Shown piece by piece: positions 1-12,300 of a stretch of 64,000 nt of DNA; the first letter of the stretch is position 1, and the number at the start of each line of letters is the position of its first letter. Source of the stretch: Procambarus clarkii (taxonomy: Eukaryota; Arthropoda; Malacostraca; Decapoda; Cambaridae); the NCBI RefSeq assembly GCF_040958095.1, contig NC_091165.1, positions 28,869,378-28,933,377 of the forward strand, read 5' to 3'. Under the pieces are notes generated by a model, which saw only the letters and a list, made by a program, of their open reading frames with translations, searched no databases and was not told where the DNA came from. The translations under genes and the position numbers were made by a program.

Positions 1-3000
1 TCGCCCTCAACACACGTCTTCCTCTGTATCCTGACAAGTTCTCCAGGTAAGACGCTTCGTGACACACGTTACTCCACTTATATTCGTGATTTTTGTATAA
101 TGCTGTGCATTCGTAAGTCTTAGATAACACGAAGTCTTTCTTTGTGTTGCATAGTCATGTGTATACATTATTTTGAGTAGATAACTGCCTGATTTGTTTT
201 GTCTGTTGACGTCTCAACATAGATAAGAGAGCAGAGAAGAGGTCACAAAAGTTCATGGTTGGGTTATATGGATCACTGTTGCAAAGTCAACGTTTTTGAT
301 TCTTAGTAAATACCTATATTAATCCCCCTGTCATTTCATTATAGTATACAGGAATTTTGCTTATTTTGGCATTATATCTAACAGTCCTGATTCAAATAAA
401 AATTGACCGGATTCACTAACACAACATCGGTTAAGATCATAAAGTCGAAGACCTTTAAGGGAGACCGTACGTTCTGACCTTTGAATCATTTTACGAAATG
501 GTCTGTATGGTTAACGAAGTCCTTAATTCTAGTTCAAATGATCACCGATAGAATGCAGTAGTAAATCTGAGTTTACCAATCACAGCGAAGACAATATTTT
601 GCCTGGAATTGTTCTGTCAATCACATTGCACCGTCAGGGAAAGAAGTAATCAATCATGTAAGAGTTTCATCAGCTGATTGCTATAAGCAAGAAGGTACTT
701 TGGTACGAGTAATAGTACATAGTTCAATTACAGCCTCGCTCCTGTGCCAGCTAAGTCCACTACGGGCTCACCATAGCCCGTGCTATTTGGAACATTTTGT
801 TCCGAGTAGCTGAATCTAAAACAACAAGAGATACGAGTACTTACCTATCTGTGGCGTTAGTGAAGGTGAGGTTTGGTGTGGCAGGTTCGTGGAGGCGCCG
901 CAGCTGGTGGTGGCGGCGGAGGAGTTCCAGCCTCACGTGATTGTCCAGACCCGGACCTCAGCCCTCTCCTTCCTGGGTCCCATGGCGGAGGCTCTCCACC
1001 TCTTGGCGCGCTCACTAAACTTCACGTGAGTAGCCCCCGTGCTCTGGCTCACTCGGCTCAACCTCCGACCTGTCCTGCAACCCTTGCTTAGGCCAGGCTC
1101 GTTAGAGAAGCTGTCTCCCGAGACGCATTCATCAGTTTGAACACACTGTGTAATAAAAGTAGGTTAGTTCTTACATATTAATTAATATTATACAATAGAA
1201 GTAGAGGTGTAGTTAGGCGTATGTTAGGGGTTTAGGTTCTACTGGCAATTATTTGTATTTGTAGTACGTTGTTGAAGCATTTACAGCGTTGTGGTTCGAG
1301 TAAAATTCGTCAGTGAAGCACTTGTTCAAGAAGTGTTCGAACGTCATCAGTTGTGAGTCGAGTATAAACCGTTTTTCATACATAAACAATTAACACTTGA
1401 AGCCTGAACAATTTTTCATACATAAACAGGGGGGGATTAATGAGCATTTGGCTTTTGTTGACGAGGACGGGCTGTTATGTAAGTACCTCTGGCTCGCTCA
1501 CCGTCTCGTAAGTAGCGAAGCAGCACTGATACTCACTCATTTACTTAAAGTCGTACGAGTCTCGTTCACTCACTCAGCTTCTTATGCCTCACTCACCATT
1601 ACCTAGGCTGACCAGCCTCTTCCATCAACCAGTCCAAAAATGTTGGCCAGTAGCTCTTTGATGAAGTAAGTGTCATCACTGTTTAGGAATGAGAAACTCT
1701 ATACACACAAATCTCAACCGATTGCATTTGATTTTTCTCGAAAAATGCTTCATTCATTTTCTAATGTTTAACTCGCACCTCTCTGTACTCCACCAGCTTA
1801 CTATAAATACAGTTAAACGATAACTAAACTCAAATTCATAATCTAGGTAGCATTCTCCACCAGATTATAATAATACAGTAATTTAGATTTGAGATTAAAC
1901 AATTTTAATAAACAGAAAATCAACATTCTGTTTATGCCTTCGGTGAGGATCGTAGCTTGTTTGAGAGTTGTTTGAGGATGAGTTAACTGTGTTTAATTTT
2001 TTTTGCCAGAACTATATAACTTTGACCTAGTTGGCAAGGACTAACTTTACAAATATCCCAATTAATCCATAGTTTATGCTCGTGCAAGTTCTGACCGACT
2101 CCTAAACTACATTTTATCCTACTCTATTCTAACCTAAACTAACTTAAGTTTAATCTTAAGTTAAACTAACCTTCCTGTCAATTTCTTCTCAAAAAGGCAT
2201 TAACGAATTGACAGTAAAATATCTTTTTCCAGGTACACTTTTCTGCGTCCACCTGACGGCTCCTGGGGCGTCAAACTGCCTGACGGGTCTTGGACTGGCA
2301 TGGTGGGCATGGTTGGTAGGAAGGTAGGCATTATTGGGCAGGCTTATTGGAACGTACGGTGGGCAGACACTGTTACGTATAGTGGGTGTGTGTGTGTGGG
2401 GATTGTGGTCCATACTGCTGGCAAATTGAACAAGCGCAAGGGCATGATAGGTAATGAGACAGTTATAGTTTGTGAAATATTAATTATTGGTCAATAATTT
2501 TATATTGTGATTACCTGGTGGGTTGAGTACAGGAGGCAGACATTGGTCTGGGGCCCTTCGCCGTGACATCCGTCCGTGCCGAGATGGTCGACTTCACCTA
2601 TCCCATACTGGTCGATTACGGCAGGATCTTGGCCAGACGAGGGCGACCTGAAGTGGACCCGTGGAGCTTCCTCCTGCCGTTCACGCCGGAGGTATGGGTC
2701 GGCACCCTGGCGGTGCTCCTGCTGGTGCTCTCTACTGTGGCCGTGATGCAGCGGTGCTCCGCGCGCATGACCGCCCCGCGGGACAGATGGCTGGGTGATA
2801 CGCTCTTCACCTACTCCAGAGTGTTGCTTCAGCAAGGTTCGTCCCTCCTCCAGCTTGCAAGAGCGTCTCTGGTTGCAAATTCGTTCGAATATTTTGAACA
2901 CACTTATGCTTATAAAATAACATTGGCCATCTGGTCCCTCTAGAGACATTGAGAGAGTTGGAGTTGGTGTTCCAAATGCCTGTACCGGCATTATATATCT

Positions 3001-6000
3001 TATTTGCTTTAGGGTTGGATTTGTTTACAGAGTAGCAGTGACGTCCAAGGGACCATAATATTTCTTTCAAGTGTTGAACTTATTCAGCTGTTGCCGCCAC
3101 AGACCTGACGTGTGGTTGGAAGAGTGGCTAGTGATGGGTGGAGGAGGGACTAGTGATGGGTGGAGGAGGGACTAGTGATGGGTGGAGGAGGGACTAGTGA
3201 TGGGTGGAGGAGGGACTAGTGATGGGTGGAGGAGGGACTAGTGATGGGTGGAGGAGGGACTAGTGATGGATGGAGGAGGGACTAGTGATGGGTGGAGGAG
3301 GGACTAGTGATGGATGGAGGAGGGACTAGTGATGGGTGGAGGAGGGACTAGTGATGGGTGGAGGAGGGACTAGTGATGGGTGGAGGAGGGACTAGTGATG
3401 GATGGAGGAGGGACTAGTGATGGGTGGAGGAGGGACTAGTGATGGGTGGAGGAGGGACTAGTGATGGATGGAGGAGGGACTAGTGATGGGTGGAGGAGGG
3501 ACTAGTGATGGATGGAGGAGGGACTAGTGATGGGTGGAGGAGGGACTAGTGATGGGTGGAGGAGGGACTAGTGATGGATGGAATGATTCTTGATATTAAG
3601 TAGAACTAGTCCCAGAAATGTCCAACATGTCTCTACCAAACACCTAACAGAACAGCCCATCCTCTCGAATAACACATCGTATTTTGACGTAAAAATCCCC
3701 AACGTCAAAGATGTAGAAAGCCGCTAAATGCCCAACAACAACAATAAAAACTAACGTAGCAGCCTAGCTGACCAGACCACCAACCAAGAGGTCTGATCAG
3801 AGATCGGGGCGCTGGGGGATCGATCACTGGAACAACCATCCCAAGGTAGGAAGGATGGATTCTGCTAATACTTCATAGGCCTCCACAGATGCAAGAGGGT
3901 GCAGTAGGCTGTGGTGGGAGCGTCTAGTGCTGGGGGGATGGATGTTGTTGATGTTGGTGTTAACACGGAGTTACTCGGGGACCCTAACATCCATCCTGGC
4001 CGTCAGGTATGTACCGGAGCCCTTCCAGACTCTCCGAGCTCTGCTGGACAGCCCCCGCGTCACCTTGGTCTGGGAAGCCAACACGATGTACGTGCAATAC
4101 TTTCGTGTAAGTGAAAAGAGCTGTGGTTCAATTGTGGTTATAGTGAGTGCGATATATTGGGAATGGCCACCACTTAGCTTTTGCAAATGAACGCTACGAT
4201 TGGTTGATCTTCAAAGATGGCCTACTTCACCTAAATCAATAATCCTTCTTAGCATTAAGAATTTATGATGAAATATGTCCTGTGATATGCTACCCCACAA
4301 TGCTACATTCAAATTCTAATTTGAAATGTTCAATCGTGAACAATTTGTCAGGAACCAGTCAGTATGACAGTACATATAACCTTGTATTTCTTCCTTTCTG
4401 ACGCAACTCTGGATGCTGTTCAAGTCGGTGGACTCTGGCATCTTCAGAGAGGTGATGGACTCGGAGAAGGCTGGCCGAATTAAATACGTGAAGAGCACAG
4501 AATACACCTACATGAGGGATCATCTTGTGCGACAGGGCAAACACGTCTTTCTTGGCGAAGACCTTAGCAGCAAGGTCCTCATGGCCCAGGACTTCTCCAA
4601 CACAGGTTGGAGAAATTCAGTTCATCCTTTTTTTTTAAAGACAGGATATTAATCACTTTATGATGTCATTTACTTCAATGTAGGGGAAAGGATGTCATTT
4701 ACCGTATATACACAAGTGGCGCGACAAGAATGTAAAATTCACACCAATATTTTTATTTTATTGCATTACTCTCAGAATTTATTACATCTCTCAGAATGGT
4801 CGAGAGAGTGCATACCTGACCTGGCCGTGTTAATGTGTTACATAAATGACTTCCCATTAGCCCATTATGATTTTTTCAGAGCAACCTTTTCCCCCATTTC
4901 AAATTAAAGATGACCAAGAACCATCCTATTACACGTGTCATAGAAAGTTAACACATCATCACCAGTAAGCTGAACACATGTTTCCCTGAGGTCTTCTAGT
5001 TGGCAGTAGACTTCTGGAAGTCACATTTATTGTGACTTCCCGTTATTCTTATGCTGACGTCCAGATAATGACGTCTACAACTGCAATTCTCGACGGGTTA
5101 TGAGGCATCAGTGTGTTACTTAGTGGGAAAAAATTGTACCTATCAAATTATTGCGGCTCAAAGCCCATATTATCACCGAGAATATCCCAGTGTTACTTTG
5201 TCTTCAGTGGTTACAAAAAAACATATATAAAGTCTCTGTAGCCATGTTGGGGGGATAAGTGAGGAGAGAAGGATATAACCGCCATGCCTTGTCTTTCTAA
5301 ACTGTCTTGTCCCACATGATTATTTCGGTCATTGGTTAGTGGATATATAAACATCCCACAACACTGGTTTAGCTCATTAAATTATGTAGAACATATCCAG
5401 CCTGAGAGTAAACATATTTACAGAAGCTCTATAATAGAACACAGCTATACTCAATAGATTTGTTCTTTAAGATGCGTTATTGTTAAGTTATTCATCTTAT
5501 TTTATATCTTTGCCTCGAAATAATCGTCGAGTGACAGGTGCGTGTGACTTCTACACTTCAAGAGACAAGTTCCTGCCGTTTATGTTCGCCATGATAGGCC
5601 AGAAGGAGAGTCCACTAGTTCCAGCGCTAAGCCAGAGGTAGATATACCTTCTTCTCGGGTGCATTGTCCCTTACGAAATCAAATTGTCTTATAAACTGTA
5701 GCTACAGCAGTCCACCAGGCCTATGAGGCTCCCTGTCCTAAACAATGAAGCACCATAGTAAGAAAAACCTGCTGAAATAGATATTGATCGACATGTTCCA
5801 CTCCATATATTGAAAGACCAAACAGTGAGATTAGCATACATATACAAATGTTGAGAATCAATTTGATAAATCATTATTCCAATCCACCGTTTTCCCCACA
5901 CACACACACAAGAGATAATCGCCTAATCCTCTGCAGGTACTAAATTAAAAATTAATGCGATCATTGCTGCATGGGTAACAGCTTCTCCCCCGAATCAACC

Positions 6001-6692
6001 TACCCTGGCTTTGCGCCCTGGTGAGGCCACTCCAGACCGACAACCAGAGCGCAACTCCATAGTCTCCTGAGACTGATGGATGCCTACTAATGTGATCATT
6101 TGTAAATTTAAATTCAGTAATACTTTCTCTTACACGTGCGGCAGGATCCAGACCATGACTGAGGCGGGATTGTACTGGCATTGGCTGGAAAACATGATCC
6201 CCAACTCCACCTCCTGCGTTCGAGCCGCCAGCAAGATTTTCGTCGAATCTCCACTTCAAATTCCTAACCTCTGGGTACGAAACATTCCCCAAAGTCTTGA
6301 TTTTAACTAGTTTATTAAGGACATAACCCGCCTCCCCCATCACTCCTATCCTCGGCATGCTCGATAAAACATTCCAAAAACTGCCCAAAAATTTTTGATT
6401 TGCTCAACAAAATTGACAGAATTTAATGTACTATACAAATGCAAGTAATTATCAAAAGAATTCTACCGGCCTGGAGAATATTTAGCACCACATGTAGAGC
6501 ATTACAGGTAAATAAAAGCCTCAAACCAGAGCAAGTACAGACGTAAAATCTCATTCTCTTTGTATATTTCAGGGTGGAAATATGTGGAAATATATTTGTA
6601 TATTTCAGGGTGTATTTGTGGTGCTGGCAGGAGGTCACATAGTGGCCTTGTTGGGGTTCGGCTCCGAGCTGCTCACCGCTCCTCTTCACTAG
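1..6692 (+). CDS. Ionotropic receptor gene A (variant iGluR family), 3' part, 9 exons visible
   Basis: Likely chemosensory ligand-gated cation channel of the plasma membrane. Exons: 1-46 (cut by the window edge), 885-1025, 2233-2323, 2533-2836, 3889-4106, 4425-4605, 5538-5637, 6145-6274, 6609-6692. All phases join and give 430 open residues to a TAG. The order fits an IR: S1 half of the ligand domain with GPFAVTSVRAEMVDFT, where the Arg matches the glutamate-binding Arg of iGluRs; M1 after FTPEVW; pore region; M3 with SYSGTL; S2 with TEY, a CDFY cysteine and an NSTSC cysteine; final helix GVFVVLAGGHIVALLGFG. Exon sizes 304, 218, 181, 100 and 130 equal those of gene D, its closest relative here. 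The N-terminus lies outside the window. It is convergent with gene B. The last acceptor is duplicated 36 bp upstream (6572), in frame. Confidence 0.9.
733..832 (+). repeat. Interspersed repeat, 'ACGGGCTCACCATAGCCCGT' family
   Basis: A roughly 95-bp unit with a central inverted repeat, then a run like GTTCCGAGTAGCTGAATC and an ACAACAA tail. Other copies in the window are at 15940-16022 (- strand), 37590-37670 and 62955-63030. The A-rich CAACAA end suggests a SINE or a SINE tail. Confidence 0.75.
3124..3583. repeat. 22-bp minisatellite, about 20 copies, in an intron of gene A
   Basis: The unit is GACTAGTGATGGGTGGAGG plus AGG, with a recurrent GGATGG variant. It lies between the M1 exon and the M3 exon of gene A. 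It holds no splice site of that gene, unlike several arrays in genes B, C and D. Confidence 0.95.
5960..6085 (-). repeat. Interspersed repeat copy in an intron of gene A
   Basis: The segment reading ...CCACTCCAGACCGACAACC...TCTCCTGAGACTGATGGATG matches, in reverse, the start of the longer copy at 32075-32360. It ends about 60 bases before the acceptor of the penultimate exon of gene A. Confidence 0.7.
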
Positions 6693-6867
6693 ACAAGAGG
6701 AGTGAAGACATCACCACACACCAAACAGAACGCTTTGAAGGAAACCAACGTCGTCTATGCCACAGAAATTATCGACAGATACAATGACAACGGGAGACTC
6801 GACAACAGGAGACTCGACATCAGCGAGGCCCTACACATCAAAAAGTCAAATCCAGCAATCGCCAGTC

Positions 6868-6873
6868 AATAAA
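6868..6873 (+). promoter_or_regulatory. Candidate polyadenylation signal of gene A
   Basis: AATAAA lies about 175 bases after the stop codon of gene A. A second AATAAA is at 7067-7072. Motif match and distance only. Confidence 0.4.
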
Positions 6874-7114
6874 CACATAATTACATTCTACCCACTTCAA
6901 GACTCCGAACAACACAGAAGCAAGGCGATAAAACACACATTGTACCCATCGATTCATGTCCTATCAACTCACCCTAAAAACGAATATAAATATTAACAGA
7001 GTATGTAAAATTGCCTTTAAAAATGTAAGAAGTATCTTGCGAGACGCTTATAGGCGTCAGACCATAAATAAAATGTAAAAATGAACTTTGGAGAGTTAAT
7101 TTTTCAACTACCCT

Positions 7115-7234
7115 CGACATTGAAGAAAAACATAAGAAATATTGAGAAGATTCGTATTAGCATCATTAATCTTACCCTTTCGGTTATATTCAACAACATA
7201 TGTTTACAAGAAAGACTGCTACCAAAAAATAAAC

Positions 7235-7313
<79 letters not shown>

Positions 7314-7314
7314 C
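7115..7314. repeat. Microsatellite-linked repeat followed by (TA)n
   Basis: Bases 7115-7235 (containing GTTTACAAGAAAGACTGC) match the reverse complement of 62695-62850, and both sit directly beside a long (TA)n tract. Here (TA)n runs about 7236-7314 and abuts the 5' end of the LINE copy. Confidence 0.75.
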
Positions 7315-8480
7315 AATCTTTCCCTCAGCGACTCACAGTGGAAACAGGCCTCCCTTCCTGTCAGACTCGGGGGCCTTGGCGTGCGCACAGCAACACAAAT
7401 TGCTGTACCAGCATTCCTGTCCTCTTCAGTGGGGTCTGACAACCTGGTGAAGGAAATCCTACCTGAGCACCTAGTTCAACAGGCAGGGGTGCATGATCCC
7501 AGCTTCACAGACTGCACAACCAAATGGGTCTCTCTCGCAGGACCAGCACCCCAACCACCGCCTTCTGAAGCCCATAAGCAATCCAGCTGGGATCGCCCCA
7601 TTGCCGACCAAGAAGCTGCAACTTTGCTAGAAGCTGCGACGACACCACATGACACTGCCCGACTTAGAGCTGTAGCAGCTCCCCATGCAGGTGATTTCCT
7701 ATTAGCAACCCCAATGTCAGCAACCGGCACCCGTCTCACACCGCAGGCCCTCCGAATTGCCGTGGCTCTTCGCCTAGCTGCCCCAATCCACACCGAATAC
7801 AGGTGTATTTGCGGCGAGGCAGAGGCCGACAGATATGGACGGCATGGCCTTCTTTGCCAAAGGACCGGAGGATGGCATGCAAGACACGGCGAGGTTAATG
7901 ACATTATTAAGAGAAGCCTTACCACAGCCGGTTGTCCAGCAGAGAGAGAGCCCCGTTACCTAATGTCCCGCAACTCTGATGAGCCTGTCGGTCGCCCAGA
8001 CGGAATTACGGTGAACCCCTGGAAGAATGGTAGACAGTTGGTGTGGGACTACACTTGCGTTTCAACTTTAGCCAATACCTATGTTGACTTCAGTGCTACA
8101 CAAGCAGGAGGAGCTGCCAATCACCGGGAAGCGGCCAAGTCACGTAAATACAGAGACCTTGAGCACCACTACAATTTTGTCCCCATTGCCTCAGAGACGC
8201 TTGGTGCCTGGGGTAAAAGTGCTGCTAGCTTTTTAAAGGAGTTGGGGTCTAAGCTAATCGAAACAACTAGAGACCCCAGAGCTGCCAGTTTTCTTTTTCA
8301 GCGCCTTAGTGTGGCAATCCAGAGAGGAAATGCTCACTGCATCCATGGTTCGTGCCCGCCATCTGAGGAGCTGGAGGAGCTATTCAACTTATGACAAGCA
8401 GCCTTGTACCCTGTATGTAATCAATATTGTAACTTTTTTTGTGTAATGACATTTTCAAATAAAGTTAGATAAATATACAC
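7315..8480 (+). mobile_element. 5'-truncated non-LTR retrotransposon (LINE) with CCHC and restriction-like endonuclease domains
   Basis: An open frame from the (TA)n tract to a stop at 8394 encodes the end of a LINE polyprotein. First comes the reverse transcriptase thumb region (SDSQWKQASLPVRLGGLGVR). Then a CICGEAE...H...C zinc-knuckle-like cluster, and then a restriction-like nuclease core with RPDG followed by LVWDYT (PD...D) and a KYRDLEHHYNFVP stretch. This layout is known from R2/NeSL-type LINEs. A short 3' UTR ends in AATAAAG at 8459-8465. The fingers and palm of the polymerase are absent, so the copy is dead on arrival, but its remaining frame is open, which suggests a young insertion. 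A decayed relative lies at 53929-54775. Confidence 0.85.
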
Positions 8481-8489
8481 ACTTAACAA

Positions 8490-8645
8490 AAGAATAGGGG
8501 TGGTAGGAGAAGAAAATATCAAAGTGTTCAGTGAGGATCCAAAAGGTCTTCTCTGAGTACTCTTTATTTTCTTCTCTGAGGCTATGGGTCCCTACATTTG
8601 CACCAGAGGTGGTACCCCTTCTAGGTATATATATATATATAATTT
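8490..8645 (+). repeat. Microsatellite-linked repeat next to the LINE 3' end
   Basis: It starts near GGTGGTAGGAGAAGA and continues through CTGAGGCTATGGGTCCC and CCAGAGGTGGTACCCC into a short (AT)n. Relatives are at 43148-43290, 49985-50065 and, beside the second LINE copy, 54791-54915. Confidence 0.7.
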
Positions 8646-9318
8646 TACACATCAGGTTTGTGGAATGGAACTATTCCTTCCAGGTTTTCGTGTCTCTTGT
8701 TTGACCACAAAACCAGAATTTAATATCAAGTTATAATAATTCGCTTTTCTTCCTACTTTACTGTGTTTTGTTTCGCATTTTTCCTTGTTCCATGTGGCAG
8801 CCCGAGCTAATATAAGGAAAGGAGAAGAATTCTATTACATGCAAGCATCGGGAGGAAGGAGGGGGGGGTGGGGGGCGAGGCCATGGTTGGTCAACAAAAC
8901 TGAAAATTATATTTTGAAAATATATAAAATAAAGTCTCTAAAAAAAAGCAATTATAAATAACAATCATTATTGTCGATCATAATTATATAGGCTCTAAAA
9001 GCGAGTTTTAAACAACGTTTTACTGTGAAATTCCTATAGATCAGAGAAAGTGTGTAAACTACAATATAATTGCTCTTTCAACTAAACCATGAAACTATTC
9101 GCTTAAATGCAGATAAATGAATTTATGTCCCGCAGCTCTTATCACTAATAGCGAACTATCTCCATTGAAGCCCGCGTTGGCTTCCGTAGAAGTCGCGTTA
9201 TCTCCAGTAGAGTCACCACGTTACTTATAGTGGTAGTGGTAGCGGTGGTGGTGGTGTGGGAGACTATCGGAAACAAGGAGAAACGGGAGACGATAGTCTG
9301 AGGGGGGTGTAGTGAAGC

Positions 9319-12300
9319 TCACGAGGCAGGAGAGACAGGAGACGAAGCCCTCTGGATGTGGTGGAGGCGTGCAGCGACCAGCTCCAGGCCCAGCACCATC
9401 AGACCCACCACATCACCAACAGGAGACGAGGCCCTCTGGGTGTGGTGGAGGCGTGTAGCGACCAGCTCCAGGCCCAGCACCATCAGACCCACCACGTCAC
9501 CAACAACACAGAACACAAACATTCCCTGCAGTTAAAAAACCATCTTAATACGGTGTAAACTGCCAATTATCCTAACCTTCAATCTGGGAAATGCACACAC
9601 ACACACACACACACACAATCAGGTGGTAATCTCTCTGTAACTCTTGTTAATTAAGAGTATCAAGGTTGCCACTTTAATAAATCACTGATTTCCTGTGATA
9701 AAACAACAACAATTAAGCTTTGAAGTTATTAAACTTCTTGTTAGAAAAGCTTACTAGACTGCCTTACTGTATCTCTGATGTGTCCCGGAATGTGTGACTG
9801 AGTGTCTTAGATCCGTCCGAGTGTGTAACCGACTGGAATTGCCTGTCTATGGCTGTCCCTCTGTCTGTGTGCATCTTGATATGACTGACTATCTGCATAT
9901 GACTGTGCTTAATAAGCTGCATTGTTCTCCATGCTCGGGGCTTTTAGATGAGCACGTATTAAAAGGACTAACTGTGCTGTTGGAATAGCTAAATCTCTTT
10001 TCTCTGCTTACTATCTAAATATGTTTTAGTTACTTATATAATATTCACCGTAACATTTTTATTCTGGAGTTCCCAGAGACTAGTAAAATGACCACACTTG
10101 CAGTATACACGAATGTGATATATAAGCAATAGGCTTCCACATAGAACTGAGTGGTAGACAAGAGTATACAATGCTGTACTTTTGAAGTGCAGGGAGAGGG
10201 GGTGAAAAAAGGGAGAGGGGCTTATCTTCCATAGTGTAGTAATGTTGATGTGGTATAAGCCTTACCCAGACGTTGGTGAGTGAGAGGGAAGTCCTGACGG
10301 TGATCTTAGAAGGTGGGTGAACACACACTGTTGAGTTCCTGTTGAGGCTCCTCATCCAGAACTCGTACAGCCCGGCCTCTGTCATCCACCTGATTCTGAA
10401 ACACTCCGCATGTTCACCGACTGTCTCGCTTCATGCACGTCGGCGTTCAATCCCCGATCGTCCAAGTGGTTGGGCATCATTCCTTTCCCCTCGTCCCATC
10501 TCAAATTCTTATCCTGACCCTTGTCAAGTTCTATATAGTCGTAATGGCTTGGCGCTTTCTCCCGACAATTCCCTCCGTATGTTGACTGGTATTTTGCGTT
10601 ACAGAGATATTTTGTATCTCTCTCAGATATATAGAAGTGATATTCCTACCATGTCTGAATTTTGTGTAGGCATAGTAACATTTTCGAACATTGAGAAATT
10701 ACTCAAATATTTCATGAATTAAAAACAAAAACGACTAAAGTATTTTTTTTAAGCTTGTTTCAAACAACAACAATATCCTGAAACAATCTAGTGCTATCAC
10801 TCCTATTATCCCATAACCTGTTCCGTTAATCTGTAAACACACGCCTATCTGTCTCCTACCCAACAATGCGCACGTACCTCCTGCTTATACCCAACAATGC
10901 GCACGTACCTCCTGCTTATACCCAACAATGCGCACGTACCTCCTGCTTATACCCAACAATGCGCACATACCTCCTGCTTATAGAAGGGATAAGAGGGCTG
11001 GTCTTGGGTCCGATCATGCAGTACAAGAAGGACATAAACGCCTCTCGCGAAGTGTAGAAGTCACACCGACCTGTTGAAGCCAAGAGTTAAGGGGTGCACT
11101 GATCAGGATAACTATGATCATCAAAGCTATCAGGATTAGCCTTTTGCAGTTTAATATACAACTTAGGTGTGATTTTAAAGTGTAAATGTAAAACGTAAGT
11201 AGTTAAGCAGAGACTAAGTCATAATAACAGTTTAAATAACCAAACTCTACACATGTATGAAATGAAAGTAACGACGTTTCAGTCCATCCTGGACCCTTAT
11301 AAAATCGTGTCACTACGAGACAAGAGCCCAGGATGACCCCCAACCCCACCACTCTCCTTTCATACCTGTAGGAGTGGAGTATTAAGTACTCAAGGCTCGC
11401 CATAGGAGATACCGGTTTTAGAGAAATCTTGACCCGCGAGGACTTTGATGGTCAAGCCCTCGCCCACGAAGGCGTATGGTCCCTCCCGTACCAAATGGTC
11501 CAGCATGGTCGAGTACTCCGTCGCCAGCAGGTACATGATGTGTCCGGCCTGGTCGATCTGGTGCACCTCGCGGAAAATCCCAGATTTAGACGTCTGTCAA
11601 ACAAATGTGGCAAAACTGATGAAGATATCCAACATTCTGGAGGTTGCGTTGTGTTACCCCTTAATGGAGACTGAAGATCGGTGAGGTCGGGAGGGGGACA
11701 GTGGCTTACCACCGACGTTCACAGAAGGTAAGGGCTTTGCCATGGACATAAAGACACGTCCGAAACGCTATGCGTGTCAGTGGCTTTGCAAGAATGTAAA
11801 AGCATCAATGTTAGGTGTGGTATATCATGCCCTAGTACCATCAATCTTGCTTCTATATTGTATGATGTATTCGTTATTTTCTAATTTTTCTTGAATTTTT
11901 CTTCTATTCTCTTTGACTCTTCTCCTCTCTAGTCCCTCCTCTCCCTCTCTTCTCCTTCTCCGCATTCCCTTCCTCTTTCACAAGCCCAATGTACCTTCTT
12001 GTGTATATAAATAATAATACAAAATCATGCAAATCATGCGAGGCCATTATTTAAGACAAAGGAGAATACAGCCTAGAAGTGAGGGAAATGTAAATATATT
12101 CCCTCACAAACCACACACACGCATGTATCTAAATAACTACCTATTGCAAAATGTGTTGATTATTAGATATACACAACACAGGTGGAAATATTAACTTTAA
12201 CATCTACCACTTTGATATATCTGGTACGCAAACTTTATAAACTTCAGGGTATCTAAGAACAACTAAAGGCTTACACGGAAATAATTGACGTAAGCAGTGT

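Noticed and set aside
7081-7314. N-terminus of the LINE open frame starting at 7081
   Set aside because: The frame merely continues upstream through (TA)n (YIYIYI) into an unrelated repeat; the element begins after the microsatellite.
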